Assembly: GCA_024645155.1 (NCBI GenBank)
Contig: JAHEGF010000002.1
Span: 1 to 43,013 of the forward strand
DNA from: Phyllobacteriaceae bacterium
GTDB lineage: Bacteria > Pseudomonadota > Alphaproteobacteria > Rhizobiales > Rhizobiaceae
Direction of reading: 5' to 3'
Length of the DNA stretch: 43,013 nucleotides
Positions within the stretch are counted from its first letter, which is position 1, and each line of letters begins with the position of its first letter. This document shows positions 8,840-17,693 of this stretch, piece by piece. Both the position numbers and the translations under genes were made by a program. Below the pieces are notes generated by a model that saw only the letters and a list, made by a program, of their open reading frames with translations, searched no databases and was not told the DNA's origin.

Positions 8840-9394
8840 CTAGGTGCGCCGAAATAGGTGAACGCCTTTGTTTCTTGCCAAATGAGAAAACATGCCGGAC
8901 CGGCCAATCGATCCGGGTACCCAGCCGTCGGCGGGGAACTGCCAAAGCGCCAAGATACCTTCGGATTTCAGCACCCGGTGCATTTCCGGCAACAATTTTT
9001 CCAGTGGCAGGGATGGAAATGGCAGGACGCCAAACAACAGCACACGATCAACGCTTTCGTTTGCAAGCCCGGTTTCCAATGCATCGCGGCAGACAACCTC
9101 GACGTTTTGCAGGCTTTCAACCTCAGCCTTTTCGCGCAACCGCTCGGCATAGGATGAAAGGGGTTCCATCGCGATCAGCTTTCCGCTGCTGCCGATCAAC
9201 CGGGCGGCGCTTGGTGTGAAGAACCCCGTGCCGCTGCCGACTTCGAGAACGGTTTGACCCGATCTGACATCGGCAGCCTTTACTATCCGGTCGGGATTGT
9301 GCAGGAGCCGGCGAAACCGGCTCTCCATCGCCCAACCGGCAGGCTTGAGCAGGAGGTTGAGTACCCTTGACCTGCCGAGGTTGGCCTCGTTCAT
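8840..9394 (-). CDS. Class I SAM-dependent methyltransferase
   Basis: A 184-residue protein with a Rossmann-type SAM site: TVLEVGSGTGFFT as motif I, then an acidic AMEP after beta-2, and VDRVLLFGVLPF as motif IV. FRRLLHNPDRI near the N-terminus resembles the lead-in of small membrane-associated methyltransferases, but no substrate can be assigned. I chose the ATG at 9394 (MNEANLG), which follows a GGGGTGA ribosome site; the frame also extends to 9424. It lies 33 bases downstream of the peroxiredoxin gene on the same strand and may be cotranscribed with it. Confidence 0.8.
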   Translation of the reverse strand: MNEANLGRSRVLNLLLKPAGWAMESRFRRLLHNPDRIVKAADVRSGQTVLEVGSGTGFFTPSAARLIGSSGKLIAMEPLSSYAERLREKAEVESLQNVEVVCRDALETGLANESVDRVLLFGVLPFPSLPLEKLLPEMHRVLKSEGILALWQFPADGWVPGSIGRSGMFSHLARNKGVHLFRRT

Positions 9395-9427
9395 GCAATC
9401 ACCCCGAATTTGCGCGGTGCACAAATC

Positions 9428-10084
9428 CTATTTTGGCTGCTTGGTTTTTCGAAGATAGGGCAGAACCCGTTCGAAACTGCCGAAGCGTTTTTCTGCATCC
9501 TCATCGGAGACGGCAGCCGTCACAATGACATCTTCGCCCTGCTTCCACTGGGCCGGCGTCGCGACCTGATATTTGGCGGTCAACTGGATGGAATCGATGG
9601 CGCGGAGAATTTCATCGAAATTACGGCCCGTGGTCATTGGATAGGTCAGGGTCAGTTTGACCTTCTTATCCGGCCCGATCACGAAGACTGAGCGAACCGT
9701 CTGGTTGTCGGCGGGCGTGCGGCCTTCGGCGCTGTCGCCTGCCTCGGCAGGCAGCATGTCATAGAGTTTGGCAACCTTGAGGTCCTTGTCGGCAATCAGC
9801 GGATAGTCGACATCGTGGCCGGTCGCGGTCTTGATGTCTTCCTTCCACCTGACATGGCTTTCCACCGGATCAACCGAAATGCCGATGATCTTGGCATTGC
9901 GTTTTTCGAACTCACCCATCAGCCCGGCCATGTAACCGAGCTCTGTCGTGCAGACCGGGGTAAAGTCTTTGGGATGCGAAAACAGGATCGCATAACCATC
10001 ACCGATCCAATCGTGAAAACTGATATCGCCATGGGTTGTTTCGGCGGTAAAATCGGGTGCGGTATCGTTGATACGCAGGCTCAT
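9428..10084 (-). CDS. Peroxiredoxin, 1-Cys (Prx6) type
   Basis: Thiol peroxidase that reduces hydrogen peroxide and organic hydroperoxides. The peroxidatic cysteine is C45 in DFTPVCTTELG. The active-site arginine lies in QTVRSVFVIGPD, and the long C-terminal domain after about residue 165 (TPAQWKQGEDVIV) marks the Prx6 subgroup. No resolving cysteine is visible. The start at 10084 (MSLRINDTAPDF) is supported by GGGAG 9 bases upstream, giving 218 residues, the usual length. It probably acts in the cytoplasm, since no signal peptide is present. Confidence 0.93.
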   Translation of the reverse strand: MSLRINDTAPDFTAETTHGDISFHDWIGDGYAILFSHPKDFTPVCTTELGYMAGLMGEFEKRNAKIIGISVDPVESHVRWKEDIKTATGHDVDYPLIADKDLKVAKLYDMLPAEAGDSAEGRTPADNQTVRSVFVIGPDKKVKLTLTYPMTTGRNFDEILRAIDSIQLTAKYQVATPAQWKQGEDVIVTAAVSDEDAEKRFGSFERVLPYLRKTKQPK

Positions 10085-10158
10085 GATGCATACTCCCTGA
10101 TTTGCAAGGTTTGCGGCCAACCGGCAAGAGCAACGTGCTGCTCATTCCTTTGTGTACG

Positions 10159-10812
10159 CTAGCCGGTAAAAAAGACCAAAACCGGGACGGGTGCAACAGC
10201 GATTGCAACCGAAACCAGAAACCCGGGGAATGAAAACAATCGGCAAAAACCGGCAACCAGGCAAATGCCGCCGCCGCCGCCTACCACTGCGTTTCCAGGA
10301 ATATTTAAAGCGATCATCACCGCCAGAAACCGGTATCGGACAAGGTAAGGCGTAATTCGATATGAAGAATTTTGAAGAATAAAATCCAGCCGTTCCTCAG
10401 TGGAGAGCGTTTGCAGGTTTTTCAGGAGTGACGCGGTCCGGTTTAGCCGCACCGTTTCGAAAGCGCGAATAATCGTTTGCTGGGGAACCAGGCGGCCGGT
10501 CAGGAAGGCGAGCGACAATGCTAGCACCGTGGCACCGTAGACCAGGGGCGCGATATTTGGCCCAAAAGTCGCCATCATCCCCAAGCCGATCTCGACGCCT
10601 GGCACAAATGGCAACGTCATCAGCACAACATAGACTGATATCGCAATCATGATCAGGCGGTGAAGCGCCGGTTCGGTGCTTGGAGTCAAATGCAGCGAGA
10701 GTTGTCCCAGGACCCAATTGCCGGCATATTTTGCGGCAATCAACACGGCAATCAGCAAGGCCATTTTCCATGCGATGCCAAAGAGCGAATGCAGTTTTAC
10801 CGGAGAAGCCAT
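10159..10812 (-). CDS. Integral membrane protein, possibly VTT/DedA-related
   Basis: 217 residues with about five hydrophobic segments (near 13-37, 50-70, 77-105, 160-185 and 190-215). The conserved-looking core reads FVPGVEIGLGMM in the middle and NIPGNAVVGGGGGICLVAG near the C-terminus. The glycine-rich IPGN...GGGGG stretch resembles the re-entrant region of VTT-domain (DedA/TMEM64-like) proteins, but the match is by eye and weak. It lies 44 bases downstream of a secreted-protein gene on the same strand and 74 bases upstream of the peroxiredoxin. Function unknown. Confidence 0.6.
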   Translation of the reverse strand: MASPVKLHSLFGIAWKMALLIAVLIAAKYAGNWVLGQLSLHLTPSTEPALHRLIMIAISVYVVLMTLPFVPGVEIGLGMMATFGPNIAPLVYGATVLALSLAFLTGRLVPQQTIIRAFETVRLNRTASLLKNLQTLSTEERLDFILQNSSYRITPYLVRYRFLAVMIALNIPGNAVVGGGGGICLVAGFCRLFSFPGFLVSVAIAVAPVPVLVFFTG

Positions 10813-10856
10813 TAATTCATGCAGCCATTACCGGTCAGAGAGGTCCCGAACGGTTT

Positions 10857-11345
10857 TCACTTCACTTCGCCGCGGATATTGTGCTCGACGTCGATAGTCC
10901 AGTACCAGCGCTTTCGGGTCCAGCGCATCGTACCTTCAAGTTTGCCGTCGCGGACCGTGCCCTGCCACACCATCTTGCCATCAGTCGGACTTGAAAGCTC
11001 CGCCAGGAAATGAATTTGCTCGCTATCCTGCCGGATCCAGTAAGGTGCCGACGAGAAATTGTATCGCTCGCAAATCGCGGAAGAAAATTCCCCGTCCTTG
11101 AATACAAGGGTGTCGCCAAGAGGCGCATTGCCACTGTCAGCTTCGCTGGAGCGAATGATGCCGGCACTGAACTGAAGTCCGTCCAGTGACTGTGCGGGGG
11201 TAGTAACGGGATTTGTCCCGTTGGTTTGTGCGTTGTCCTGGCCGAGCGCCGATTGCGGTCCAGCCAGTCCAGCGCCGAGGAAAAGTGCCACCGTTAACAG
11301 CCACAGGGCACAATACATGCCTTTGCTGTCAAGAACCGGCTTCAT
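10857..11345 (-). CDS. Secreted protein of unknown function
   Basis: 162 residues. A signal peptide runs over roughly residues 1-35 (hydrophobic ALWLLTVALFLGAGLAG, likely cleavage after QSALG). The mature part has a Thr/Asn-rich linker, then a small beta-rich domain with the pattern GDTLVFKDGEFSS, CERYNFSSAPYW, SPTDGKMVWQGTV and GTMRWTRK. I recognise a family of short periplasmic proteins with this SPTDG-W-GTV-GT layout but know no function for it. A strong ribosome site (GGGAGGT) precedes the ATG. It lies 139 bases downstream of prfC. Confidence 0.7.
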   Translation of the reverse strand: MKPVLDSKGMYCALWLLTVALFLGAGLAGPQSALGQDNAQTNGTNPVTTPAQSLDGLQFSAGIIRSSEADSGNAPLGDTLVFKDGEFSSAICERYNFSSAPYWIRQDSEQIHFLAELSSPTDGKMVWQGTVRDGKLEGTMRWTRKRWYWTIDVEHNIRGEVK

Positions 11346-11411
11346 CCAGACCTCCCGTAATTATCAAACAGGTATATCCGCTAATGTATTCGTCCGGCAA
11401 TCATCGGCAGC

Positions 11412-11429
11412 CAAATACTATAGTGTTTG
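11412..11429. promoter_or_regulatory. 18-bp imperfect palindrome upstream of the secreted-protein gene
   Basis: CAAATACTATAGTGTTTG is symmetric apart from one T/G position in each arm. It lies 67 bases upstream of the secreted-protein ATG, within the spacer downstream of prfC. Candidate operator; no binding protein can be named. Confidence 0.25.
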
Positions 11430-11484
11430 CGAAATAAACGCGATTGAAGACTTGGTATTTCCGTTTTGTGTTTATCCGGCAGCG

Positions 11485-13083
11485 TCACGCCGCTGCCTTG
11501 TCCTTGAACTGCTGGTAGTCCTTGATAGCGGTAAAGCGGATCGCCTTCCAGCGTTCGGCCTCGTAGTTCAGCGAAAAGGTGTTTTGCGCCAAAAACACCG
11601 GATCTCCGTCGAGGTCGCGTGCAATGTCGGCACGGTGAGCGTTGGAGAACCTCTCCACCTCGGTGTGTTCGTCCGCTGATATCCAGCGGCACACGGAAAA
11701 CCGCGCCAGTTCGAAATCGACCGGCAGGCCGTATTCCTGCGCCAGCCGCTCCTTGAGTACATCCAGTTGCAAGGCGCCGACGACGCCGACGATCGCCGGT
11801 GAGCCGTCTTCGGGCTGAAACAGTTGCACCACGCCTTCCTCGGCCATCTGCAGTAGCGCTTCCTTCAGCTTCTTGGCCTTCATGGCATCGCCGAGCTTGA
11901 CGCGGCGCAAGATTTCCGGCGCGAAATTGGGAACGCCGCGAAACAGGATGTCCTCCCCCTCGGTCAGCGTATCACCAATGCGCAGCAGGCCGTGATTTGG
12001 AATACCGACGACGTCGCCGGCATAGGCCTCGTCGGCGATCTGGCGTTGATGGGCAAAAAAGAACTGCGGTGCCGAAAGGCTCATTTGCTTGCCGGTGCGC
12101 ACCAGTTTGACTTTCATTCCGCGCGCCAGCTTGCCCGAGCAAATGCGGGCAAAGGCGATACGGTCACGGTGGTTGGGATCCATGTTTGCCTGGATCTTGA
12201 AGACAAACGCGCTCATTGCCGGTTCCGTCGCCGTCACCATGCGGCTGTCGGCTTCCTGTGCGCGCGGCGCCGGACCAAATTCGCTCAGCGCCTCGATCAG
12301 GTCGCGGACGCCAAAATTTTTCAGGGCTGAACCGAAGTAAACCGGCGTCAAGTGACCTTCACGAAACGCCTGTTCGTCGAATGGTTTGCAAGCCTCGCGC
12401 GCCAGGTTTACTTCCTCGATAAAACTCTCGCGTTCGTTTTCAGGCAATTTGCCAGCTGCGCTATCTGCTTCTGGACCGTTGACCGGTGTGCGGACCAACT
12501 CCGAATCCGAGCCGCGTATCGTGTTGGACGCCAGGTCATAGGTGCCGCAAAACGTCTTCGAGCGGCCAATCGGCCAATTGACGGGCGCAGTATCGAGTGC
12601 CAGTTTTTCCTCTACCTCGTCAAGGATTTCGAAGGGATCACGGCTTTCCCGGTCCATCTTGTTGATGAAGGTGATGATCGGTATGTCGCGCAAACGGCAG
12701 ACCTCGAACAGCTTCAGGGTGCGCGGTTCGATGCCTTTGGCGGCGTCGATCACCATGACCGCCGAATCGACCGCCGACAATGTTCGGTAGGTATCGTCGG
12801 CAAAGTCCTCGTGTCCTGGTGTATCGAGCAGGTTGAAGACATGGTCGCCATACTCGAAAGTCATCACCGAGGTGACGACCGATATGCCGCGTTCGCGTTC
12901 GATCTTCATCCAGTCGGACCGCGACTGGATGCGGTTCTTCTTGGCCTTGACCTCACCGGCAAGCTGGATCGCGCCGCCAAACAGCAGCAGCTTTTCGGTC
13001 AGGGTGGTCTTGCCTGCATCTGGGTGGGCAATGATCGCAAAAGTGCGCCGCCGCGCCACCGCTTTTTTCAATGTCTCGGACAT
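11485..13083 (-). CDS. prfC: Peptide chain release factor 3
   Basis: Translational GTPase that recycles RF1/RF2 from the ribosome after termination. GTPase motifs are G1 AHPDAGKTT (19-27), the switch region ERERGISV, G3 DTPGHED (87-93) and G4 NKMD (about 142). The segment QLAGEVKAKKNRIQSRSDW distinguishes RF3 from EF-G. At 532 residues it is the normal RF3 length, with beta-barrel and C-terminal domains intact. The ATG follows GGAATTCC. It appears monocistronic, with a 263-base spacer on its 5' side. Confidence 0.96.
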   Translation of the reverse strand: MSETLKKAVARRRTFAIIAHPDAGKTTLTEKLLLFGGAIQLAGEVKAKKNRIQSRSDWMKIERERGISVVTSVMTFEYGDHVFNLLDTPGHEDFADDTYRTLSAVDSAVMVIDAAKGIEPRTLKLFEVCRLRDIPIITFINKMDRESRDPFEILDEVEEKLALDTAPVNWPIGRSKTFCGTYDLASNTIRGSDSELVRTPVNGPEADSAAGKLPENERESFIEEVNLAREACKPFDEQAFREGHLTPVYFGSALKNFGVRDLIEALSEFGPAPRAQEADSRMVTATEPAMSAFVFKIQANMDPNHRDRIAFARICSGKLARGMKVKLVRTGKQMSLSAPQFFFAHQRQIADEAYAGDVVGIPNHGLLRIGDTLTEGEDILFRGVPNFAPEILRRVKLGDAMKAKKLKEALLQMAEEGVVQLFQPEDGSPAIVGVVGALQLDVLKERLAQEYGLPVDFELARFSVCRWISADEHTEVERFSNAHRADIARDLDGDPVFLAQNTFSLNYEAERWKAIRFTAIKDYQQFKDKAAA

Positions 13084-13114
13084 GGCTGGAATTCCGCAAA
13101 TGAGTTGCGCGGGT

Positions 13115-13190
13115 TCTAAAGCAATTCCGGTAAAAGGGGAAACCGGTTTTCGGGCGGAAATGCGAAAAGATAAAAACGCTTCTGCCGGTT
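13115..13190. repeat. Probable Rhizobiales small intergenic repeat element
   Basis: The spacer upstream of prfC has a run beginning TAAAGCAATTCCGG, followed by AAAAGGGG, AAACCGGTTTTCGGGCGG and AAATGCG, then an A-rich stretch ending near GCTTCTGCCGG. This order of blocks matches my memory of an abundant short intergenic element in Rhizobiales genomes (AATTCC.GGAAAAG, then GGTTTTC, then GGAATTGCG). AAACCGGTTT is a 10-bp palindrome, and CCGGT/ACCGG can pair across the AAAAGGGGAA. No second copy was found in this window, so the call rests on recalled similarity. Confidence 0.4.
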
Positions 13191-13346
13191 ACCCTGACGG
13201 AAATGCCAAGAAACGAATTTTTCCGACAGATATACCTGATTGCGCTACACGGATGATTGATAACAGGAATAGGCATCGCACCTTTCAATGCAAACGGAGT
13301 TTCATTACAGAAAGTACTTTAACGTGACTATCCAAATGGAACCCCG

Positions 13347-13610
13347 ATGCTCCGTACTTCGCAGTCACCTGCCGAACCGACTTTGCTGCACATGGCGTTT
13401 GGCGGCGGGACACCTGTACGGGCGCTGGCGACAGCTGCGGTCGTTGGTACAGTGCTTACCGCGATAAACCATGGCGATGTTGTTGTTGCCGGTGATTTCC
13501 CGCCGTTCATCAAGGTTGTCCTGACCTATTGCGTGCCCTATTGCGTGACGACATGGGGTGCTATCATCGGCAAGCGTGCGCAATGGCGGCAAGATCAATC
13601 CATGCTGTAG
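13347..13610 (+). CDS. nrtS: NrtS-like nitrate/nitrite transporter
   Basis: 87-residue membrane protein with two predicted helices. The first is RALATAAVVGTVLTAINHGD (about 25-44) and the second KVVLTYCVPYCVTTWGAII (about 56-74). The INxGD and LTYxVPYCVxTWGA signatures match NrtS, a small nitrate/nitrite transporter known from marine cyanobacteria and proteobacteria. The family match is by recalled motif. Starts at 13347 or 13392 are both possible; the first is used here. The stop lies 22 bases before the start of a nucleotide cyclase gene on the same strand, which suggests one transcript. Confidence 0.75.
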   Translation: MLRTSQSPAEPTLLHMAFGGGTPVRALATAAVVGTVLTAINHGDVVVAGDFPPFIKVVLTYCVPYCVTTWGAIIGKRAQWRQDQSML

Positions 13611-13632
13611 CGCCCATCTGGGGGAGCCAGAC

Positions 13633-14934
13633 ATGCAGATTGAGGATTTTTTCAACAGGCAAAACATTATCGACCTGTCATTCTTCAATTTCGGCAATGC
13701 GATCACAGCGGCATATTTCGCTGATCACGACTTGCGCATTCTCAAGGTAAACGAGAATTTCAAGAAATTCTTTCCGGTTCTGGGGAATGTCACAAATGCC
13801 AGTTTTCCCGACGTGCTCGAGCAGATCGGAATGCCTGCGAAGCAGATTGCGTCATTCGTTACCGATCTTGAAACCAAGGGCTCCGTTCTGATACCGCAAT
13901 TGCAAATCCGCATTGACGGACAGGACCGTGTGTTTTCACTTCTGTCCACACGCACCGGTCACGATGCCTTTACATATCTAAACGGTGTGCAAGGGCAGTT
14001 TGTCGACCGAACCGAAGAGTGGACCTTGAGGCGTGAGCGAGAAGAGCTGGTAAAGCAGAAACTGCGTGATCGTGAACTGATCGAGGAAAAGAGCAGGCAA
14101 CTGGAGAATCTCGCGACACGGCTCGCGAAATATCTTTCGCCGCAGATTTACCAGAGCATTTTTTCCAATACCGAAGATGAGCGCCGGTCACCGACGCGCA
14201 AGAATTTGACGGTGTTCATGTCCGACATCGTGCAGTTTACGAACCTGACCGAAGCTCTCGATCCCGAACGCCTTGCCCTGATCATCAATTCCTACCTGTC
14301 GGAGATGGCGGCGGTTGCGCTTGATTGCGGCGGGACCATCGACAAGTTCATCGGTGATGCAGTGCTGGTGTTCTTCGGCGACCCGGAAAGCGAGGGCGAA
14401 ACAGAGGACGCCCTGAAATGTATCGAGATGGCGCTCCGCATGCGGTTGCGGATCGAGGAATTGCAGAAATACTGGCGCAAGCAGGGTGTCTCCGACGGAC
14501 TGTTCGTGCGCATGGGCATTTCAACGGGCTATTGCACGGTCGGCAATTTTGGTTCCGAACAATTGCTGGAGTATACCGCGCTTGGCCGTCCGGTGAACCT
14601 TGCCTCGCGTATCCAGGACCTTGCCGAGCCCGGAGCGATCGTCATCGACGACAGTACCAACACGCTGGTATCCGAGCACGTCGAAACGACGCCATTGCCT
14701 CCGCTAACACCGAAAGGTTTTTCTCGCCCGGTTCCGGTTTTTGCCGTCAGCGACTTCAAGTCCGACGAACATCGTGAAAACCGCCAACGGCTGTCACGCA
14801 CCGGCGAACACGTTGAAGTCAACGTCATCAACAGTTCCAACATTCGCGCTGCCATTGAAGAACTGCTGCGTATCCAGCAGGATTTCGAGAAACAATATTC
14901 CGGCGTGCAATCACGGGATACCGGCGACAGCTAG
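13633..14934 (+). CDS. Class III adenylate/guanylate cyclase with N-terminal PAS-like sensor
   Basis: Makes a cyclic nucleotide, probably cAMP. Residues 15-130 look like a PAS domain (ITAAYFADHDLRILKVNENF...), followed by a charged coiled coil (130-165) and the cyclase domain (190-375). Metal aspartates D198 (MSDIVQF) and D242 (IGDAVLVFFG), base-recognition lysine K238, and transition-state residues N322 and R326 (VNLASR) are present, so it should be active as a homodimer. Thr315 at the usual Asp position suggests class IIIb. The ATG at 13633 is chosen over the longer frame because GGGGAG lies 6 bases upstream. The C-terminal 40 residues resemble the tail of the facing paralogue. Confidence 0.88.
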   Translation: MQIEDFFNRQNIIDLSFFNFGNAITAAYFADHDLRILKVNENFKKFFPVLGNVTNASFPDVLEQIGMPAKQIASFVTDLETKGSVLIPQLQIRIDGQDRVFSLLSTRTGHDAFTYLNGVQGQFVDRTEEWTLRREREELVKQKLRDRELIEEKSRQLENLATRLAKYLSPQIYQSIFSNTEDERRSPTRKNLTVFMSDIVQFTNLTEALDPERLALIINSYLSEMAAVALDCGGTIDKFIGDAVLVFFGDPESEGETEDALKCIEMALRMRLRIEELQKYWRKQGVSDGLFVRMGISTGYCTVGNFGSEQLLEYTALGRPVNLASRIQDLAEPGAIVIDDSTNTLVSEHVETTPLPPLTPKGFSRPVPVFAVSDFKSDEHRENRQRLSRTGEHVEVNVINSSNIRAAIEELLRIQQDFEKQYSGVQSRDTGDS

Positions 14935-15003
14935 GGTTTCGAGCGCTTCGACCTATATCTGCGGATGTTTGGAACATACGGACAATTGCGGCTGCCCACA
15001 TGG

Positions 15004-16434
15004 TCAGCGCTCAAGTTTTGCCAGTGCACTCCTGAGCGCGTTCTTCGTTTTGCGCCAATCCGCGTGTTCCGTGTGGATTGATATGATCACGCCTTCGTCT
15101 TCGTGGTGGAAATAACCTTCATCGCGGTCAATATCATCGAGTGTACCGATAACCTGAAAGACCCTGATTGGCTGCGAAAACCCTTTCATCGCGACGGCTT
15201 CCTGTTCCTGTGCAAACAACCAATCCTTTACCAATGAGTAGGTCTCGGCAGACATCAGGATACCGCCTGGCTCGGCGTGCGATTCCAGTCTTGCAGCAAG
15301 ATTCACCTCATGCCCGATGATGGTGTAATCCATCCGGTCCTGGCTGCCGAAGTTTCCCACGGTGCAGTAGCCGGTATTGATCCCCATTCGCGCCAGAAAC
15401 GGGCGATCGATCCATCCGGCATCCTGCCAGACTGCCTGTAGCTGATGCAGCCGCTCCTGCATTGCCAGCGCCATGCGAACACACGCTTCGGCGTCTTCTT
15501 TCACGCCGGGACTTTCGGGGTCGCCAAAAAAGCACATGATTGCATCGCCTATGAACTTGTCGAAAGTGGCTCCGTATTCTTCGGCAATTGCAGACATCTC
15601 CCGGAGGTATTCGTTGAGCAGTGCCGTCAGTTCCTCTGACTCCAGCTGTTCGGTTATTTGTGCAAAGCCGACGATGTCAGAAAAGAATATTGTCAGTTTT
15701 TTCCGCTTTGACTCAATGGCCACATTTTTTTCGTCATCGATAATCGACTGGTAAAGTTGCGGTGGAACATATTTTGCCAGTTGGTGAGATATGTTTTCGA
15801 CAACGGTTTTGGAGTTGCGGAGTTCGTTGACCAGACGGGTATTGTCGATGGCGATCACGGCCTGCGCAGCGAATGTCCGTAATACCGATAGCTGTGCTTT
15901 TGTCAGCGGCCCCGGAGTCTGCCGAATTACTCCAAGCACGCCGATTGCCTTGCCGTCGCGCAGCATCGGCATCATCGTCACGGCGCGGTAACCACTGAGC
16001 AGGAAATTCTTCGCCCCCGTACTGTTCCTGCTGGGGGAGTTGGCTACATCCGGAATATCGATTTCGGTTCCTTCCAAAATGGCCATGCCGTGCATGTATT
16101 CGCGATTTAGCGGAAACGGGAAGCGCCTGCGCCAGGCATCGGCCCGTATCGGGTCCTCATCGGCAACGGCAACGGCGTCAACGATGTCGCCCATCGGCAG
16201 AGCCACACTGATTGCGGCACCTGGAAACAATTTCGAACCGCTGCGAACTATCGCATCGAAGACCGGTTGTGTATCACTTGGGGAACTGCTGATGACATGA
16301 AGAATTTCATTTGTTGCAGATTGGCGATCAAGCGCTTCGCGCAGTTCGCGTTTTACCATATCCAGTTCGGCACCGGGTTCAGAGCCACCGCCGCTGTGGT
16401 CAGTTTTCGCACGCTTTTTCCGGTCTCGGGTCAT
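15004..16434 (-). CDS. Class III adenylate/guanylate cyclase with N-terminal GAF domain
   Basis: 476 residues. A short basic N-terminus is followed by a GAF domain (about 35-205, opening RQSATNEILHVISSSP as in many GAF sensor proteins), a linker, and the cyclase domain (245-430). Catalytic residues are D253, D297, K293, N378 and R382, with Thr371 at the position that suggests class IIIb. A GGAGGTGA ribosome site 4 bases before the ATG at 16434 supports this start; the frame is open to 16572. LAKYxPPQLYQSI and GYCTVGNFGS are shared with the cyclase encoded at 13633-14934, which this gene faces tail to tail across 69 bases. Confidence 0.88.
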   Translation of the reverse strand: MTRDRKKRAKTDHSGGGSEPGAELDMVKRELREALDRQSATNEILHVISSSPSDTQPVFDAIVRSGSKLFPGAAISVALPMGDIVDAVAVADEDPIRADAWRRRFPFPLNREYMHGMAILEGTEIDIPDVANSPSRNSTGAKNFLLSGYRAVTMMPMLRDGKAIGVLGVIRQTPGPLTKAQLSVLRTFAAQAVIAIDNTRLVNELRNSKTVVENISHQLAKYVPPQLYQSIIDDEKNVAIESKRKKLTIFFSDIVGFAQITEQLESEELTALLNEYLREMSAIAEEYGATFDKFIGDAIMCFFGDPESPGVKEDAEACVRMALAMQERLHQLQAVWQDAGWIDRPFLARMGINTGYCTVGNFGSQDRMDYTIIGHEVNLAARLESHAEPGGILMSAETYSLVKDWLFAQEQEAVAMKGFSQPIRVFQVIGTLDDIDRDEGYFHHEDEGVIISIHTEHADWRKTKNALRSALAKLER

Positions 16435-16662
16435 GTCACCTCCGGCGTCATCCTTCACCTTTCCATATTTTCGGGATGCTTCCAAATGACCGCAAAGCTT
16501 CTGATCAAGCGTCCATTTGGCCGCAACTGTTTTCGGCAGGTGAAATTTCATCACGAATATGCTGACTGCCATCTGATGGATGGTAGTTGCAGTCCAAACT
16601 GCCGTTCAAGAACCGTCACCCGAACTTCCCAGTCCGGAGCCTGCGTTACCGTGCATGTCTTG

Positions 16663-17463
16663 TTACGGATTGATTGCCTTGACCGCCAGGGCACGTGCCA
16701 TCATTTTTATCGGTTCTGCGGTCCCGACATTATTTCTGAGCACATTCTGGAGCTTGTCCTGCTGCGATTTGTCGAGGCTGATATAATAGCCTGGTGCCGG
16801 CCCTGTGCCCAAGGTGAAGGGGTGCAAGAAATCAGCAAATGTATCAAACACAGTAGGTATCTCGATATTGGTGATTTCGACACTTGAAAATCCCGCGTCA
16901 GTACACAACTTCATCAGCCCGTCTGACGTACAGTCGGGAAACCGGGCAGCTTCATCGAGTTGAATTGACTTCTCGTCAATTTCTGCCGCTGCTTTCCAGA
17001 ACTTGTCAATAAATCCGACACCGCCCGACGGATAGTTCCAGACATAAAAGGAGATGACGCCGCCCGGACGCGTAACACGATTCATCTCGGCAAATGCCTG
17101 ACGTTTGTCGGAAACGAAATTCAAAACGAGAGCCGAAGTGGTGACATCAACCGCATTGGCCGGGAGGGGCAGATGTTCAGCGTCAGCGACCTCGAACTTT
17201 GCACGGTGATCCCCTATCGTGTTCCTTGCGTGATCCGCAAATCCTTCTGATGGTTCTATCGCGAACAGTGATCGGGGTGCACAGTTATCCAAAATCGTGC
17301 GCGACAATGCGCCGGTTCCGCAGCCGATTTCCAGCCAGTCGCAGTTTCGCGGAGCGTCCAGCCACCCGAGAAATTCGAGAGCGATCTTATGGCTCCAACG
17401 ACCCATGTAGTGTTCGTAATTGTCGCTGGCACTCCATGCGTCGTGTTTGTTGGTATCGCTCAT
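16663..17463 (-). CDS. Class I SAM-dependent methyltransferase (methyltransf_11 type)
   Basis: 266 residues. The N-terminal WSASDNYEHYMGRWS precedes motif I, DWLEIGCGTGALS. Later come the acidic AIEPSEGF, DAEHLPLPANAVDV and the post-motif MNRVTRPGGVISFYVWN. The YxxYMGRWS opening is common in a group of uncharacterised methyltransferases. The start at 17463 follows GAGGAAA; the frame is open further but the extra residues are Cys-rich and implausible. Substrate unknown. It is divergent from pncB across 230 bases. Confidence 0.82.
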   Translation of the reverse strand: MSDTNKHDAWSASDNYEHYMGRWSHKIALEFLGWLDAPRNCDWLEIGCGTGALSRTILDNCAPRSLFAIEPSEGFADHARNTIGDHRAKFEVADAEHLPLPANAVDVTTSALVLNFVSDKRQAFAEMNRVTRPGGVISFYVWNYPSGGVGFIDKFWKAAAEIDEKSIQLDEAARFPDCTSDGLMKLCTDAGFSSVEITNIEIPTVFDTFADFLHPFTLGTGPAPGYYISLDKSQQDKLQNVLRNNVGTAEPIKMMARALAVKAINP

Positions 17464-17693
17464 TATCAGTTTCCTCGATACGTTTTCGCAGGAGCATTTT
17501 TTCGAGCAGCAAGCTGCACAACTTTCCGGAAACTTACAAGATGAACGCTGTTCATCGCCTGAAGCATTTTGACCCCTCTGTCGTTCCCGGTTTGTGCCTT
17601 GTTCGATGTTGCCGCAGCGAGGGACATCCCTTCCCATTGTGCGTCACCTCCGTTAAGTATCAGCACAACCCCTGACAGCCGACGGATAAAAAC

